Source: G963662655 sp963666875
Lineage (GTDB): Bacteria; Cloacimonadota; Cloacimonadia; Cloacimonadales; JAIOQZ01
Assembly (NCBI GenBank): GCA_963666875.2
Contig: CAXXPU010000006.1
Location: forward strand, 248,001 to 312,000
DNA length: 64,000 nucleotides
Direction: 5' to 3'
Shown: positions 42,882 through 51,588 of the stretch, piece after piece
How the letters are laid out: each line of letters opens with the position of its first letter
Position numbering within the stretch: the stretch's first letter is position 1
Translations under genes and position numbers: made by a program
Notes under the pieces: model-generated
What the model was told of the DNA's origin: nothing
What the model saw: only the letters and a program-made list of their open reading frames with translations
Databases searched by the model: none

Positions 42882-44648
42882 CTAACTCCTTATCCAGTTC
42901 ACGAGACCTTTCATATTGATGATGGACATCAGTTTGTCGGGCAACGGCGCGAAGTTGAACTCCTTGTCCGCGATGGTGATGACGCCCTTTTCGAAGTCGA
43001 TATCGACCTTGTCGGAGGGTTTGTAGGCTTCCACGGCTTCCGGCACAACGATGATGGGAAGACCCTGGTTGATGGCCGAGCGGAAAAAGATGCGCGCCAC
43101 CGACTTGACGATGACCGCTTTCACACCCGCGTAGGCGAGTCCGACAGACGGATGTTCGCGCGATGAGCCGCAGCCGAAGTTCTCACCCGCGAGGATGATG
43201 TCGCCCTGCTGCACGCGTTCGGCGAAATTGTCGTCGAAGCCCTTGAACAGGTGCTGCGCGACCTTGTCCGGTTCGGAGCTGTTGATGTTGTAGGTGAGGT
43301 TTCCGGCGAACATCTGGTCGGTGTTGAGGTTATCGACATCTGTGTAGTTCCAGGCGCCATCGATGCGGCGATTGTCGTCGTCGGATACCACGGTCGTGGC
43401 GCTCTGTTGCTGCTTGTAGGCGTACTTCTCGGTTCCGGCGACGGTGCGCGGATCGGTGATCTTGCCGTTCAGCGCGGAGACAGCCACGGTCACGGGCGAG
43501 CCGAGGTAGATGCTGGCTTCCTTGTTGCCCATGCGACCGAGGAAATTGCGGTTGGCGGTGGAAATCACGTTGATGCCGTCGGCGGGAATGCCCTGTCCGG
43601 TACCCAGGCAGGGACCGCACGAGGGCGAGAGAATGTTGGCGCCGGCGTTGATGAACGTCTCGATGGTGCCGTCCTTCATGGCTGCCAGGTAGATCGCTTT
43701 GGATGCCGGGATGACCAGCAGTTGGACGGTATCGGGTATCTTCTTGCCCTTCAGTACCGCTGCGGCAGCCTGCAGGTCGTCCAGACGACCGTTGGTGCAG
43801 GTTCCGACCAGCGCTTGCTGGATGGGTGTTCCAGCCACTTCCGCGATGCCTTTCACGTTATCCACGTGGTGCGGACACGCCAGAACGGGAAACACCTTCG
43901 CCAGATCGATCTCGACCTCGCGGAAATAGTCGGCGTCCTTGTCCGCCCAGACGCCCTCGACCTTCTTACCGAGGAATTTCTCGAGCACTTCGTCAGCCGG
44001 GAATACGGCGTTCTTGGCGCCCATCTCGGAGGCGAGGTTGGAGAGGGTCATGCGTTCGCTAATAGAGAGGGTTTTTACGCCCTCGCCGTGGTATTCGATG
44101 GACATGTAGTCGGCGCCGCTGGAGCCGTACATGCCGATGATCCACAGTGCCAGGTCCTTGGCGGTGACGTTCTCGGGAAGCTGATTGTGCAGGGTGATCT
44201 TGATCGATTCGGGCACGCGGAACCAGGTCTCGCCCTGTTTCCAGATGCCGGCGGTTTCGGTGCGGTCGATACCGGCTGCGAGCGCGTTGAATGCACCGGC
44301 GGTCGATGTGTGGCTGTCGCTGCCTACGACGATGTTGCCCGGCCCCGCGTAGTAGCTCATGATCTGGTGGCAGATGCCGTCGCCGACGTCGTGGAAGCGC
44401 TTCACGCCTTCTTCCTTGCAGAATTCGCGGATGCGCTGGTAGTCGTTGGCGAGCTTGCTGTTGGTGGGCGGCGCGTTGTGGTCGAGCACGATCAGCAATT
44501 GATCGGGATCCGCGACATGGGTTCCGCCCATCTTACGAAAGGTCTTTTCGATGCTGGCCGTGTTATCGTGGGAAAGCACGATATCCGGTTTCTTGAAGAC
44601 GATTGCGCCTTTCTTCGCGCCAAGTATTTTCTCGATGAATGTTGCCAT
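42882..44648 (-). CDS. Fused aconitase/homoaconitase-family hydratase 1 (LeuC+LeuD type)
   Basis: 588 residues: an aconitase-type catalytic part and a C-terminal swivel domain on one chain. 4Fe-4S ligands are present in GTCTNGR and SPSCGPC. Active-site blocks include SDSHTSTAGAFNA, and in the swivel NTDQMFAGNLTYNI and GCGSSREHPSV. The family interconverts citrate/isocitrate, homocitrate/homoisocitrate or isopropylmalates, and specificity cannot be read from these motifs. It is the last gene of the lysine/citrate-lyase operon, with a second fused paralogue upstream. Two such enzymes would fit the two half-reactions (dehydration, hydration) often divided between homoaconitase-type proteins. Confidence 0.85.
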   Translation of the reverse strand: MATFIEKILGAKKGAIVFKKPDIVLSHDNTASIEKTFRKMGGTHVADPDQLLIVLDHNAPPTNSKLANDYQRIREFCKEEGVKRFHDVGDGICHQIMSYYAGPGNIVVGSDSHTSTAGAFNALAAGIDRTETAGIWKQGETWFRVPESIKITLHNQLPENVTAKDLALWIIGMYGSSGADYMSIEYHGEGVKTLSISERMTLSNLASEMGAKNAVFPADEVLEKFLGKKVEGVWADKDADYFREVEIDLAKVFPVLACPHHVDNVKGIAEVAGTPIQQALVGTCTNGRLDDLQAAAAVLKGKKIPDTVQLLVIPASKAIYLAAMKDGTIETFINAGANILSPSCGPCLGTGQGIPADGINVISTANRNFLGRMGNKEASIYLGSPVTVAVSALNGKITDPRTVAGTEKYAYKQQQSATTVVSDDDNRRIDGAWNYTDVDNLNTDQMFAGNLTYNINSSEPDKVAQHLFKGFDDNFAERVQQGDIILAGENFGCGSSREHPSVGLAYAGVKAVIVKSVARIFFRSAINQGLPIIVVPEAVEAYKPSDKVDIDFEKGVITIADKEFNFAPLPDKLMSIINMKGLVNWIRS

Positions 44649-44669
44649 AATGACTCCTTGTGTTTGTAA

Positions 44670-44822
44670 CCCTCATCCTCCGCCTTCTCCCGCAAGCGGG
44701 AGAAGGAACTATAAGGATGCTCGCCTTTGAAGATTCGAATTTGCAAGCAAATTCACAGAGGTCGAGCGCTACATTTTCTGATACCTCCCTCGCCCATTTA
44801 TGGGAGAGGGCCGGGGTGAGGG
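44670..44822. repeat. Two C-rich palindromic repeats between aconitase genes
   Basis: 44670-44709: CCCTCATCC...TCTCCCGCAAGCGGGAGAAGG. 44785-44822: TCCCTCGCCCATTTATGGGAGAGGGCCGGGGTGAGGGC. Same type as the in-frame copies at 4899 and 9925. Confidence 0.7.
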
Positions 44823-46619
44823 CTACAGCAGCCCACCGCGCTGATAGATTTCCATCTGAACGTCGTAGAACGGCGTGATCCGGATCGATTTGCCGTTTTC
44901 GATATTGGTCAACATGCCGGTCTCGAAATCGACCTTGATCCTGTCGCGGTCCTTGAGTCCGAGCGCTTCGATCGAATCGAAGGTCAGCACCGGGAACGCG
45001 GCGTTGATGGCGTTGCGCTCGTAGATCGCGCCGAACGAATTCGCCAGCACAGCCTGCACACCCAGCGACTTGAAGCAATCCACCGCCTGCTGACGGGAGC
45101 TTCCGGCGCCGAAGTTTTTCGCGGTGATCACGATGTCGCCCGATTCGGCTCTCTTCGCGAAATCTTCCCAGCCTTCGAGGTTGTCGAAGGTGTACTGTCC
45201 CATTTGCGCGATGTCGGTGATTGTCAGGTAGCGGTTGTGGTAGATCATGTCGGTGTCGATGTTGTCCTTCATGATCAGCCAGACTTTCCCCTCGATCACG
45301 GACGGCTTCGCTTCGGACGCTGTCTTCTCGACTGCTGCAATTTCCGCTTTCTCACGAGCCGTGAACTCGGCGGGTTTGTCCGGGATCGCGTCCGGTGTGG
45401 TGATGTAACCGGCGACGGCTGACGCGGCTACCACGGCGGGTGACGCCAGATAGACCTTGCCCTTGCCCTGCTTGCCTGCGAAATTGCGGTTTCCGGTGCT
45501 AATGGTTACTTCGCCCGGTCCGTTTTGACCGATCTGACCTGCCGCACAACCCGCGCAACCTGCGTTGCCGACCAGCGCACCCGCGTCCTTGAATATCTTC
45601 AGGATGCCTTCTTCCATACACTGGTTCCAGACGTCGTTGGTGGCGGGAACGATCTTGAGGACGACGCCCGGCGCGACCTTCCTGCCCTTGAGGATGTCGG
45701 CCGCGATGCGCATGTCTTCCATACGTCCGTTGGTGCAGCTTCCGATGAAGGCGGAGTCGATCTTCTCGTTGTTCGTCAGCGAGATTTTCACAGCGTCTTC
45801 GGGGTGGCCCGGACGGGATGTCATGGGCACGAAGGTTGAGATATCGAGCGAAAGTTCGTTATCGTATTTCGCGTCCTTGTCTGCATAGACAGGCTCGAAC
45901 GGCTTGTCCGTGCGCTCTTCGAAGTATTCGAGAATCTCTCTGTTCGGCGGGAAGAGCACGATAATCGCGCCCATCTCGGTTGCCATGGAGCTGATGGTGA
46001 TGCGTTCGTCGAGAGTCATCTCATCGACCGCGTCGCCGTACATCTCGACCGCGTAGCCCAGCAGCGTGTTGGCTCCGAAATGCGCCAGCAGGTTGAGCAC
46101 AATGTCCTTGGCGTCGATATTGTCGGGTCTCCTACCCGTAAAATTCAGCTTGACCGATGCGGGGACTTTGAACCACACCTTGCCGTATGCCCAGGCAGCC
46201 GCGATGTCGCGGTCGCCCATGCCCTGACCGAACGCGCCCACCGCGCCGAGGATGTTGGCGTGGGAGTCGGTGGAAACGACGGTCGAACCCGGGTAGGCGA
46301 GTCCCTTTTCGATGACGAGGTGGGTTCCGATACCGGCGTCGATGTCATAGACCTTGATGCCGTTGTCGCGTGCATAGAGTCGGCAATACTGCTGGTTGGC
46401 AGCGTATTTCTGATCGGAGCCGGTCGGATTGCAGTCGAATGTGAAGAAGGTCTTTTCAGGGTCATCGACGGTCAGACCTGCGTTTTCGAGGTTTTTCACC
46501 ACGTTGGCGCCGCCGAAGTCCCGCGCGGCACGTACGTCGATCACGATATCGACGATGTCGTCCGGCTTGATCGCGCTCTTACCCGCGTGGTTCGCGAGTA
46601 TCTTTTCAATTATTGTCAT
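44823..46619 (-). CDS. Fused aconitase/homoaconitase-family hydratase 2
   Basis: 598 residues with the same fusion as the gene at 42882 but clearly diverged: GSCTNGRMEDM and NAGCAGC supply the cluster ligands, STDSHANILGA the active site, and the swivel has NIDTDMIYHNRYL and GAGSSRQQAV. A ~40-residue Ala/Lys/Glu-rich linker joins the halves. Its place between an HD hydrolase gene and its paralogue in a co-directional operon suggests the two hydratases act on related C6-C7 tricarboxylates. Confidence 0.85.
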   Translation of the reverse strand: MTIIEKILANHAGKSAIKPDDIVDIVIDVRAARDFGGANVVKNLENAGLTVDDPEKTFFTFDCNPTGSDQKYAANQQYCRLYARDNGIKVYDIDAGIGTHLVIEKGLAYPGSTVVSTDSHANILGAVGAFGQGMGDRDIAAAWAYGKVWFKVPASVKLNFTGRRPDNIDAKDIVLNLLAHFGANTLLGYAVEMYGDAVDEMTLDERITISSMATEMGAIIVLFPPNREILEYFEERTDKPFEPVYADKDAKYDNELSLDISTFVPMTSRPGHPEDAVKISLTNNEKIDSAFIGSCTNGRMEDMRIAADILKGRKVAPGVVLKIVPATNDVWNQCMEEGILKIFKDAGALVGNAGCAGCAAGQIGQNGPGEVTISTGNRNFAGKQGKGKVYLASPAVVAASAVAGYITTPDAIPDKPAEFTAREKAEIAAVEKTASEAKPSVIEGKVWLIMKDNIDTDMIYHNRYLTITDIAQMGQYTFDNLEGWEDFAKRAESGDIVITAKNFGAGSSRQQAVDCFKSLGVQAVLANSFGAIYERNAINAAFPVLTFDSIEALGLKDRDRIKVDFETGMLTNIENGKSIRITPFYDVQMEIYQRGGLL

Positions 46620-46679
46620 GGTTTCTCCTTGTTTTCACCCCATGGTTACGCCGCCCGGAGGTCGGCGCCTACATCTTGC

Positions 46680-46756
46680 GTGTCATCCTGAGCGTAGTCG
46701 AAGGATATCGCAAGTTCGTTCATCCAGCGCGCCCTTCGACTCCGCTCAGGGTGACA
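46680..46756. repeat. Inverted pair of TCCTGAGCG-GTCGAAGGA repeats
   Basis: TGTCATCCTGAGCGTAGTC... at 46680 and its near reverse complement ...GACTCCGCTCAGGGTGACA ending at 46756 can form a long hairpin. A second inverted pair of the same type lies at about 37122-37242, and part of the sequence is read in frame at 9779-9835. Confidence 0.65.
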
Positions 46757-46774
46757 CGCTGGATTTGGTCGTGG

Positions 46775-47344
46775 TTATTCCCCGATCAACAGTCCTTTGG
46801 TCATCATGACCATCGGATCGAAGGTCGCGAAATCGGCTTGATGGATCAGGACGGTTTCGATGCGCTGCGGACGCCCGTCCCCTTCCTTGGCGTGGTTGGC
46901 GACGATGTTGACGATCTCCTGCGGAAGACCGACGCGGTCCGCGAGGATCGCACCCGAAATCGGATGACGGGTGCATTTGCCGTTATAGCTCTTGCGATAG
47001 ACGCCGTCGGCGAATTCGATTTCCTTGAGCTTGCCCACATCGTGCAGCAGTCCGCCTGCCAGCAGGAAGTCCATGTTGAGTGTATAAGGCATCTTGCGGT
47101 AGTTTGCCTTGATAGCCTCTGCCAGTCCCACAGCGCCTTCGGTCACGGCCATGGTATGTTCGATGAAGTTGATGCCTTTCGTCTCTGTCAGCAGAGTGAA
47201 CGGAATCTTCTCGATGTCTTCCGGTTTCTCCCAGCCGCCTTCTTTCGCCGCGATTACGAAGCACGCTACGGTCTTCTCGCGGATATCGTCGCTTTCAATT
47301 TTCGACAACACTCTGTCGAATACTCTTCTGAAATATTTTTCCAT
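46775..47344 (-). CDS. HD-domain phosphohydrolase
   Basis: 189 residues from ATG 47344 (GGAG 7 bases upstream). Metal-binding HD motif in FIEHTMAV, GGLLHDVGKLKE, RHPISGAILA and NHAKEGDG. Such proteins hydrolyse nucleotides or cyclic nucleotides. Its position inside a catabolic operon is unexplained; a signalling or housecleaning role is inferred only from family. The longer frame to 47473 crosses a palindromic repeat and is rejected. Confidence 0.8.
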   Translation of the reverse strand: MEKYFRRVFDRVLSKIESDDIREKTVACFVIAAKEGGWEKPEDIEKIPFTLLTETKGINFIEHTMAVTEGAVGLAEAIKANYRKMPYTLNMDFLLAGGLLHDVGKLKEIEFADGVYRKSYNGKCTRHPISGAILADRVGLPQEIVNIVANHAKEGDGRPQRIETVLIHQADFATFDPMVMMTKGLLIGE

Positions 47345-47385
47345 TGTATGCTCCTTGAAGCTCGCCCGGAGGTCGAGCGTTATGA

Positions 47386-47442
47386 GAGAAATCAACTTCC
47401 GAATGTCCGACTGAAAGGAGGTCTTCTGAATGTTGATTTCTC
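47386..47442 (-). repeat. Variable-arm palindromic repeat, copy 4
   Basis: Perfect arms GAGAAATCAAC and GTTGATTTCTC enclose ACATTCAGAAG, a 16-base spacer and ACATTCGGAAG on the minus strand. It lies 21 bases from copy 5. Confidence 0.78.
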
Positions 47443-47462
47443 GAACCTTACATTGCCTGGAC

Positions 47463-47513
47463 GACCAAAACATTCAGAAGAGTCGCTCCGCGCCACATTC
47501 AGAAGTTTTGGTC
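47463..47513 (+). repeat. Variable-arm palindromic repeat, copy 5
   Basis: Arms GACCAAAAC and GTTTTGGTC enclose ACATTCAGAAG, a 14-base spacer and ACATTCAGAAG. Here both core boxes are identical. Confidence 0.78.
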
Positions 47514-47569
47514 TCCATATACACAGAGGGACTCTTTCGAGCCCCCCATGAAATGCTGTTGTCAAAGAA

Positions 47570-48760
47570 CTATTTGAGTTTCGCGATGATGGCGTCGGTG
47601 ACCTGCATGGTCGATGCGGCGCCGTGCTCGACGACGTCGGGCGAGCCCTTCATCTTGAGCATGTCGTACGTGCGAACCTTGCCCTCTTCCACGACGTCCG
47701 CGATCGCCTTGCGGATGCGGGTCGCTTTCTCTGTCTCGCCGATGTGGTCGAGCATCATGCAGGCGGAGAGGATCATCGCCATCGGGTTGACGATCGGGGT
47801 CTTGTATTCGGCGTACTTCGGCGCGGAACCGTGTGTCGGCTCGAACACCGCCACTTCCTGGCCGATGTTGGCGCTGCATGCGAAGCCGAGACCGCCGACC
47901 AGCCCTGCGAAGCCGTCGGAGACGATGTCGCCGAACATGTTTCCGGCAACGATCACGCCGTAGTCTTCCGGGTTCTTGGTCAGCCACATCATCTGCGCGT
48001 CGATGTTGGTGTTCCAGAGCGCGATATGCGGATATTCCTTCTGGATGCTCTTCGCAAGCGCGAGCATCATGCCGGATGTTTCACGTATTACATTCGGTTT
48101 CTCGCATAGCGTGACCGACTTGTAACCGAACTTGTCGGCATGCTCGAACGCCCGGCGGATAATCCTTTCGGAATATTTCTTTGTGAAGATACGTGTGGAG
48201 ACAGCCAGTTCCTCACGAGGGCACCAACCGAAGTTCTTGCTGAATTTCGGGTGTGTCATCAGCGCGTCATAGACCTGATCCGATGGATTGGTCCATTCCA
48301 CGCCGCCGTAGAGGCCTTCGGTGTTCTGGCGGAAGATCGCCACATCGACTTCCGGCTCCTCGATGGTGTCGTTCGCACCCTTGCGGATGAAGTTGAGCGG
48401 ATTGCCTGTAAAAGTCTTGCACGGACGCAGACAGATGTCCAGGTCGAAGTGCTGGCGCAGTCCCACGATGGGGCTGTAATAGACGTAACCTTTGTCCTGA
48501 AGCTCGGGGGCGAGCTCTTTTGCCGCATCCGATTTCGGTTTTGACGTGATCGCGCCGAAGAGGCTGATTTTGTGCTCCTTAAGCAGATCGATGGTGCGTT
48601 GCGGAAGCGGATTGCCTTCCTTGCACCAGAATTCCCAGCCGATGTCGGCGTGGACGTACGACGCGCGGAAATCCGCCGCTTCAAGTACGCGGATCGCTTC
48701 CGGCAGTACGGTTTTGCCGATGCCGTCGCCAGGCATCAGAACGATTGTCATGTTCGCCAT
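47570..48760 (-). CDS. Isocitrate/homoisocitrate/isopropylmalate-type dehydrogenase
   Basis: 396 residues from ATG 48760 (GGAGG 5 bases upstream). The NAD(P)-dependent beta-decarboxylating dehydrogenase fold shows MPGDGIGK, NTNIDAQMMWL, GNMFGDIVSD and THGSAPKYA. The substrate loop reads YSPIVGLRQHFDLDICLRP. It aligns with E. coli isocitrate dehydrogenase so that Ser113, Arg119 and Arg129 match Ser96, Arg102 and Arg112, but Asn115 is Ile98. Loss of that residue argues against a standard isocitrate enzyme and leaves homoisocitrate open. In the operon it could run in reductive-carboxylating direction on 2-oxoadipate or 2-oxoglutarate. Confidence 0.8.
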   Translation of the reverse strand: MANMTIVLMPGDGIGKTVLPEAIRVLEAADFRASYVHADIGWEFWCKEGNPLPQRTIDLLKEHKISLFGAITSKPKSDAAKELAPELQDKGYVYYSPIVGLRQHFDLDICLRPCKTFTGNPLNFIRKGANDTIEEPEVDVAIFRQNTEGLYGGVEWTNPSDQVYDALMTHPKFSKNFGWCPREELAVSTRIFTKKYSERIIRRAFEHADKFGYKSVTLCEKPNVIRETSGMMLALAKSIQKEYPHIALWNTNIDAQMMWLTKNPEDYGVIVAGNMFGDIVSDGFAGLVGGLGFACSANIGQEVAVFEPTHGSAPKYAEYKTPIVNPMAMILSACMMLDHIGETEKATRIRKAIADVVEEGKVRTYDMLKMKGSPDVVEHGAASTMQVTDAIIAKLK

Positions 48761-48823
48761 AGTTTCCTCCGTTTTCTTCTTCATTATTCTAACTTCTATC
48801 TTCTAACTTCTATCTTCTTGATT

Positions 48824-50374
48824 CTAAAGCACTTCTCTGACCACGTCGATCACGGTTCCGTCAACCCACTTGATCGCCGCGACAACCTTCTGCCCAAGCG
48901 TCGGTTTTTCCGGCACACCGCAGATCGCTTCCGCCTCTTCCTTCAATTCCTCGATAGTCTTGATGGGAAGTCCGGAGTCCTTCGTCGCTTCGATGAGGTC
49001 GGTGCGTCTTGGGTTGATTGCGATTCCGCGTTCGGTGACGATGATGTCGATCAATTCGCCAGGTCCGCAGATGGTGGTCACCTCGTCGCGAATGACGGGG
49101 ATTCGATCGCGGAACAGCGGGATGGGCAGGATCACGTTCTTGCTGAAAAGGCAGTTCTGCCAGCCGCCGATGCCGTGCAGCAGGTAGCCGTCGGAGTGGG
49201 TGACCACGTTGGCGTTGAAGTTCACATCGACTTCGGTAGCGCCCAGGATCACGATATCCACCATACTGGCGAAGTTGCCCTTGCCGTGGTAGTTGTAGCT
49301 GGTGAAAGGACTCGTCCAGACGTGCGTCGGATTCTCGCGCATGGAGCGGACGCCTTCGAGGTCGAAGGTCTGACCGTCCAGAATGTGCGTGATGAGCCCT
49401 TCTTCGAGCATGTTGACCAGATACTTGTTGCTGCCGCCGCGTGCGAATCCGCCCTTCATCCCTTTCCTCTTGAGGATTTCGGAGAAGAAGATGCCGATCG
49501 AGAGCGCGGTTCCGCCTGCTCCCGCCTGGAAGCTGAAGCCGTCCTTGATCAGGCCTGCCGCTTCGCAGAATTTCGCGGTCATTTCGGCGATGTAGAGTCT
49601 GTCCGGGCTGCGGGTGATCTGGGTTGTGCCGGAGACGATCTTCTCCGGGATGCCGACCTTGTCCATCTCGACCACGAAATCGACGTAGTTGCCCTGAATC
49701 TGCCACGGTGTGCAGGGGAAGGGAACGAGATTGTCGGTCACCACGACCACGCGATCCGCATACTGCGAATCCGCCAGCGCGAATCCGAGCAGACCGCATG
49801 CCGAATCACCGGTCACAGCGTTCGCGTTACCGAAGGCGTCTGCCGTCGGCGCTGCGATAACGGCGATGTCGATATGGACTTCGCCGTCCTGCACCGCCTG
49901 ATAGCGTCCGCCGTGCGAACGGAGAACACCCGCGCCGCGCATCTTGCCCTGGGAGGTGAATTTGCCCAATGGGCCGTTCATGCTGCCTTCAATGTGGTGG
50001 ATCGTTCCGTCTTCCAGATAGGGAAGCAGCTCGCTGTGGCAGGGGAACGAGGCGGACGGGAACCATACGAGGTCTTTCATACCCAGCGCGTGCGCCGCGT
50101 GGAACACCAGGTTGGCCACCAGGTCGCCGTTGCGGAAATGGTGGTGCGTCGAGATGGTCATGCCGTCCTTGATGCCCGACTTGACCAGCGCTTCCTTGAT
50201 GTCCTTGACGCGCTTGTCGCCGTCTGCGGGGTAATCGATGCAGGTGGCGATGGGTGGTGCGGCCTTGCGTCCGGTGGGGCGATACTTGCCTACGCCCATG
50301 AACGGGATCACCGGCTTGCCGTTTATCTCCTGCGGAATCATTCTTCCGACTGCGTTTTTCACTTCATTACTCAT
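48824..50374 (-). CDS. citF: Citrate lyase alpha subunit (CitF) family
   Basis: 516 residues, full length for CitF, the acetyl-ACP:citrate ACP-transferase subunit. Typical blocks: STHHHFRNGDLV, SFPCHSELLPYLEDG, FQAGAGGTALSIG and TSPFTSYNYHGKG. It overlaps the CitD-CitE gene by 8 bases. With saccharopine enzymes and a possible homoisocitrate dehydrogenase alongside, the true substrate may be homocitrate. No citC, citX or citG, needed to make and load the prosthetic group, lies in the window. Confidence 0.85.
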   Translation of the reverse strand: MSNEVKNAVGRMIPQEINGKPVIPFMGVGKYRPTGRKAAPPIATCIDYPADGDKRVKDIKEALVKSGIKDGMTISTHHHFRNGDLVANLVFHAAHALGMKDLVWFPSASFPCHSELLPYLEDGTIHHIEGSMNGPLGKFTSQGKMRGAGVLRSHGGRYQAVQDGEVHIDIAVIAAPTADAFGNANAVTGDSACGLLGFALADSQYADRVVVVTDNLVPFPCTPWQIQGNYVDFVVEMDKVGIPEKIVSGTTQITRSPDRLYIAEMTAKFCEAAGLIKDGFSFQAGAGGTALSIGIFFSEILKRKGMKGGFARGGSNKYLVNMLEEGLITHILDGQTFDLEGVRSMRENPTHVWTSPFTSYNYHGKGNFASMVDIVILGATEVDVNFNANVVTHSDGYLLHGIGGWQNCLFSKNVILPIPLFRDRIPVIRDEVTTICGPGELIDIIVTERGIAINPRRTDLIEATKDSGLPIKTIEELKEEAEAICGVPEKPTLGQKVVAAIKWVDGTVIDVVREVL

Positions 50375-51578
50375 GCTCCCTCCAGTCCTCGGCGAGGATG
50401 CCCGATTTGATCGCCAGCGTGATCGTCTTCTGCGCGCGCTTGACCACCGGCGGATCGATCATCTTGGAACCCAGCGCGACAACGCCGAGTCCCTTCTCTT
50501 CCGCTTCGTGGAACGCTTTCACGATCCGCTTCGCCTTGTCGATCTCCTTCTGCTCCGGCGCGTACGCCGCGTTGATCACCATGATCTGACGCGGGTGGAT
50601 GCAGCCCATGCCCTCGAAGCCGAGGAACTTTCCGAAGGTCGCGAACGCGGTCAGCCCGTCCATGTTGTCGATGTCGGAATAGACCGAGTCGATCGCCTGG
50701 ATACCGGCTGCGCGCGCGGCGTTGACTAGCATGCACCGTGCGAAGTAGGTTTCTTTGCCCTCTTCGGTACGCTGTGTGCCGAGGTCGGCGGTGTAGTCTT
50801 CGAGGCCGATCGCCATCGCCACCACCTGCGGTGACGCGGACGCGATCTGATACGCGTTAATTACGCCTTTCGCCGATTCGATGATAGGCATGATCCAGAT
50901 GCTGGACGCCTTCTCTTCATCCTTCTCGATGGCGTGGATTTTCGCCACCACCTCTTGAATCTGAGCGGCTTCCTCGCACTTGGGAAGCAGGATCAGGTTC
51001 ACGCCGTGCGGTACGACGAATTCGAGGTCTTCCAGTCCCATGGGAAGCTGGTTGATGCGCACCATGCGCTCCGCGCCATAGAAATCGACGTTACGCAGCG
51101 AATTGCGCACCACGAAACGGGCTTCGTATTTCTTGGGTGGCGCGACGGAGTCTTCGAGGTCGAGGATAATGCCGTCGGGCTGATGGATTCCGGCGTTGAT
51201 CGCCAGCTTGGGCGTGTTGCCGGGAAGATAGAGCCGGGCGCGGCGGAATTGATCGCGACGGGTTTTATTCGTGTTTTGCGGAAGCGCGTCGAGCAGGTAT
51301 TCGTCCCTGGTGTCTATGCACTTCTTAATCGCGGCTTCGATTCGGGCGGCGATCACGTAATCGAGTGCACCGGCGTCTTCGATTTTAAGATAGGCGTTCT
51401 CGATCTTGTAGAAGTCCAGGACATCTTCCGCAAGCTTGTGAATCGACTTGCCGAAGAGCGCTTTGACCTTGCTTTGGATGACGATTTCTCTACCACCGCT
51501 CTCTCTTATCTCCAGCGTGACGCGGCAATCGGAACGGACATCGTCACCGAAATTTCCGATAGTGCATTCTTTCTGCAT
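50367..51578 (-). CDS. Citrate lyase gamma-beta fusion (CitD-CitE)
   Basis: 403 residues. The first ~95 are a CitD-like acyl carrier (DCRVTLEIRESGGREIVIQS, then DFYKIENAYLKIEDAGALDYVI), with Ser in DVRSDC at the prosthetic-group position. From ~residue 108 it is CitE (RRARLYLPGNTPKLA, LDLEDSVAPPKK, IMPIIESAKG, GCIHPRQ). CitD and CitE are normally separate genes; here they are one frame. Start ATG 51578 has AAGGAG 6 bases upstream. It begins 10 bases after the LKR gene ends. Confidence 0.84.
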   Translation of the reverse strand: MQKECTIGNFGDDVRSDCRVTLEIRESGGREIVIQSKVKALFGKSIHKLAEDVLDFYKIENAYLKIEDAGALDYVIAARIEAAIKKCIDTRDEYLLDALPQNTNKTRRDQFRRARLYLPGNTPKLAINAGIHQPDGIILDLEDSVAPPKKYEARFVVRNSLRNVDFYGAERMVRINQLPMGLEDLEFVVPHGVNLILLPKCEEAAQIQEVVAKIHAIEKDEEKASSIWIMPIIESAKGVINAYQIASASPQVVAMAIGLEDYTADLGTQRTEEGKETYFARCMLVNAARAAGIQAIDSVYSDIDNMDGLTAFATFGKFLGFEGMGCIHPRQIMVINAAYAPEQKEIDKAKRIVKAFHEAEEKGLGVVALGSKMIDPPVVKRAQKTITLAIKSGILAEDWREHE

Positions 51579-51588
51579 GCGGAACTCC

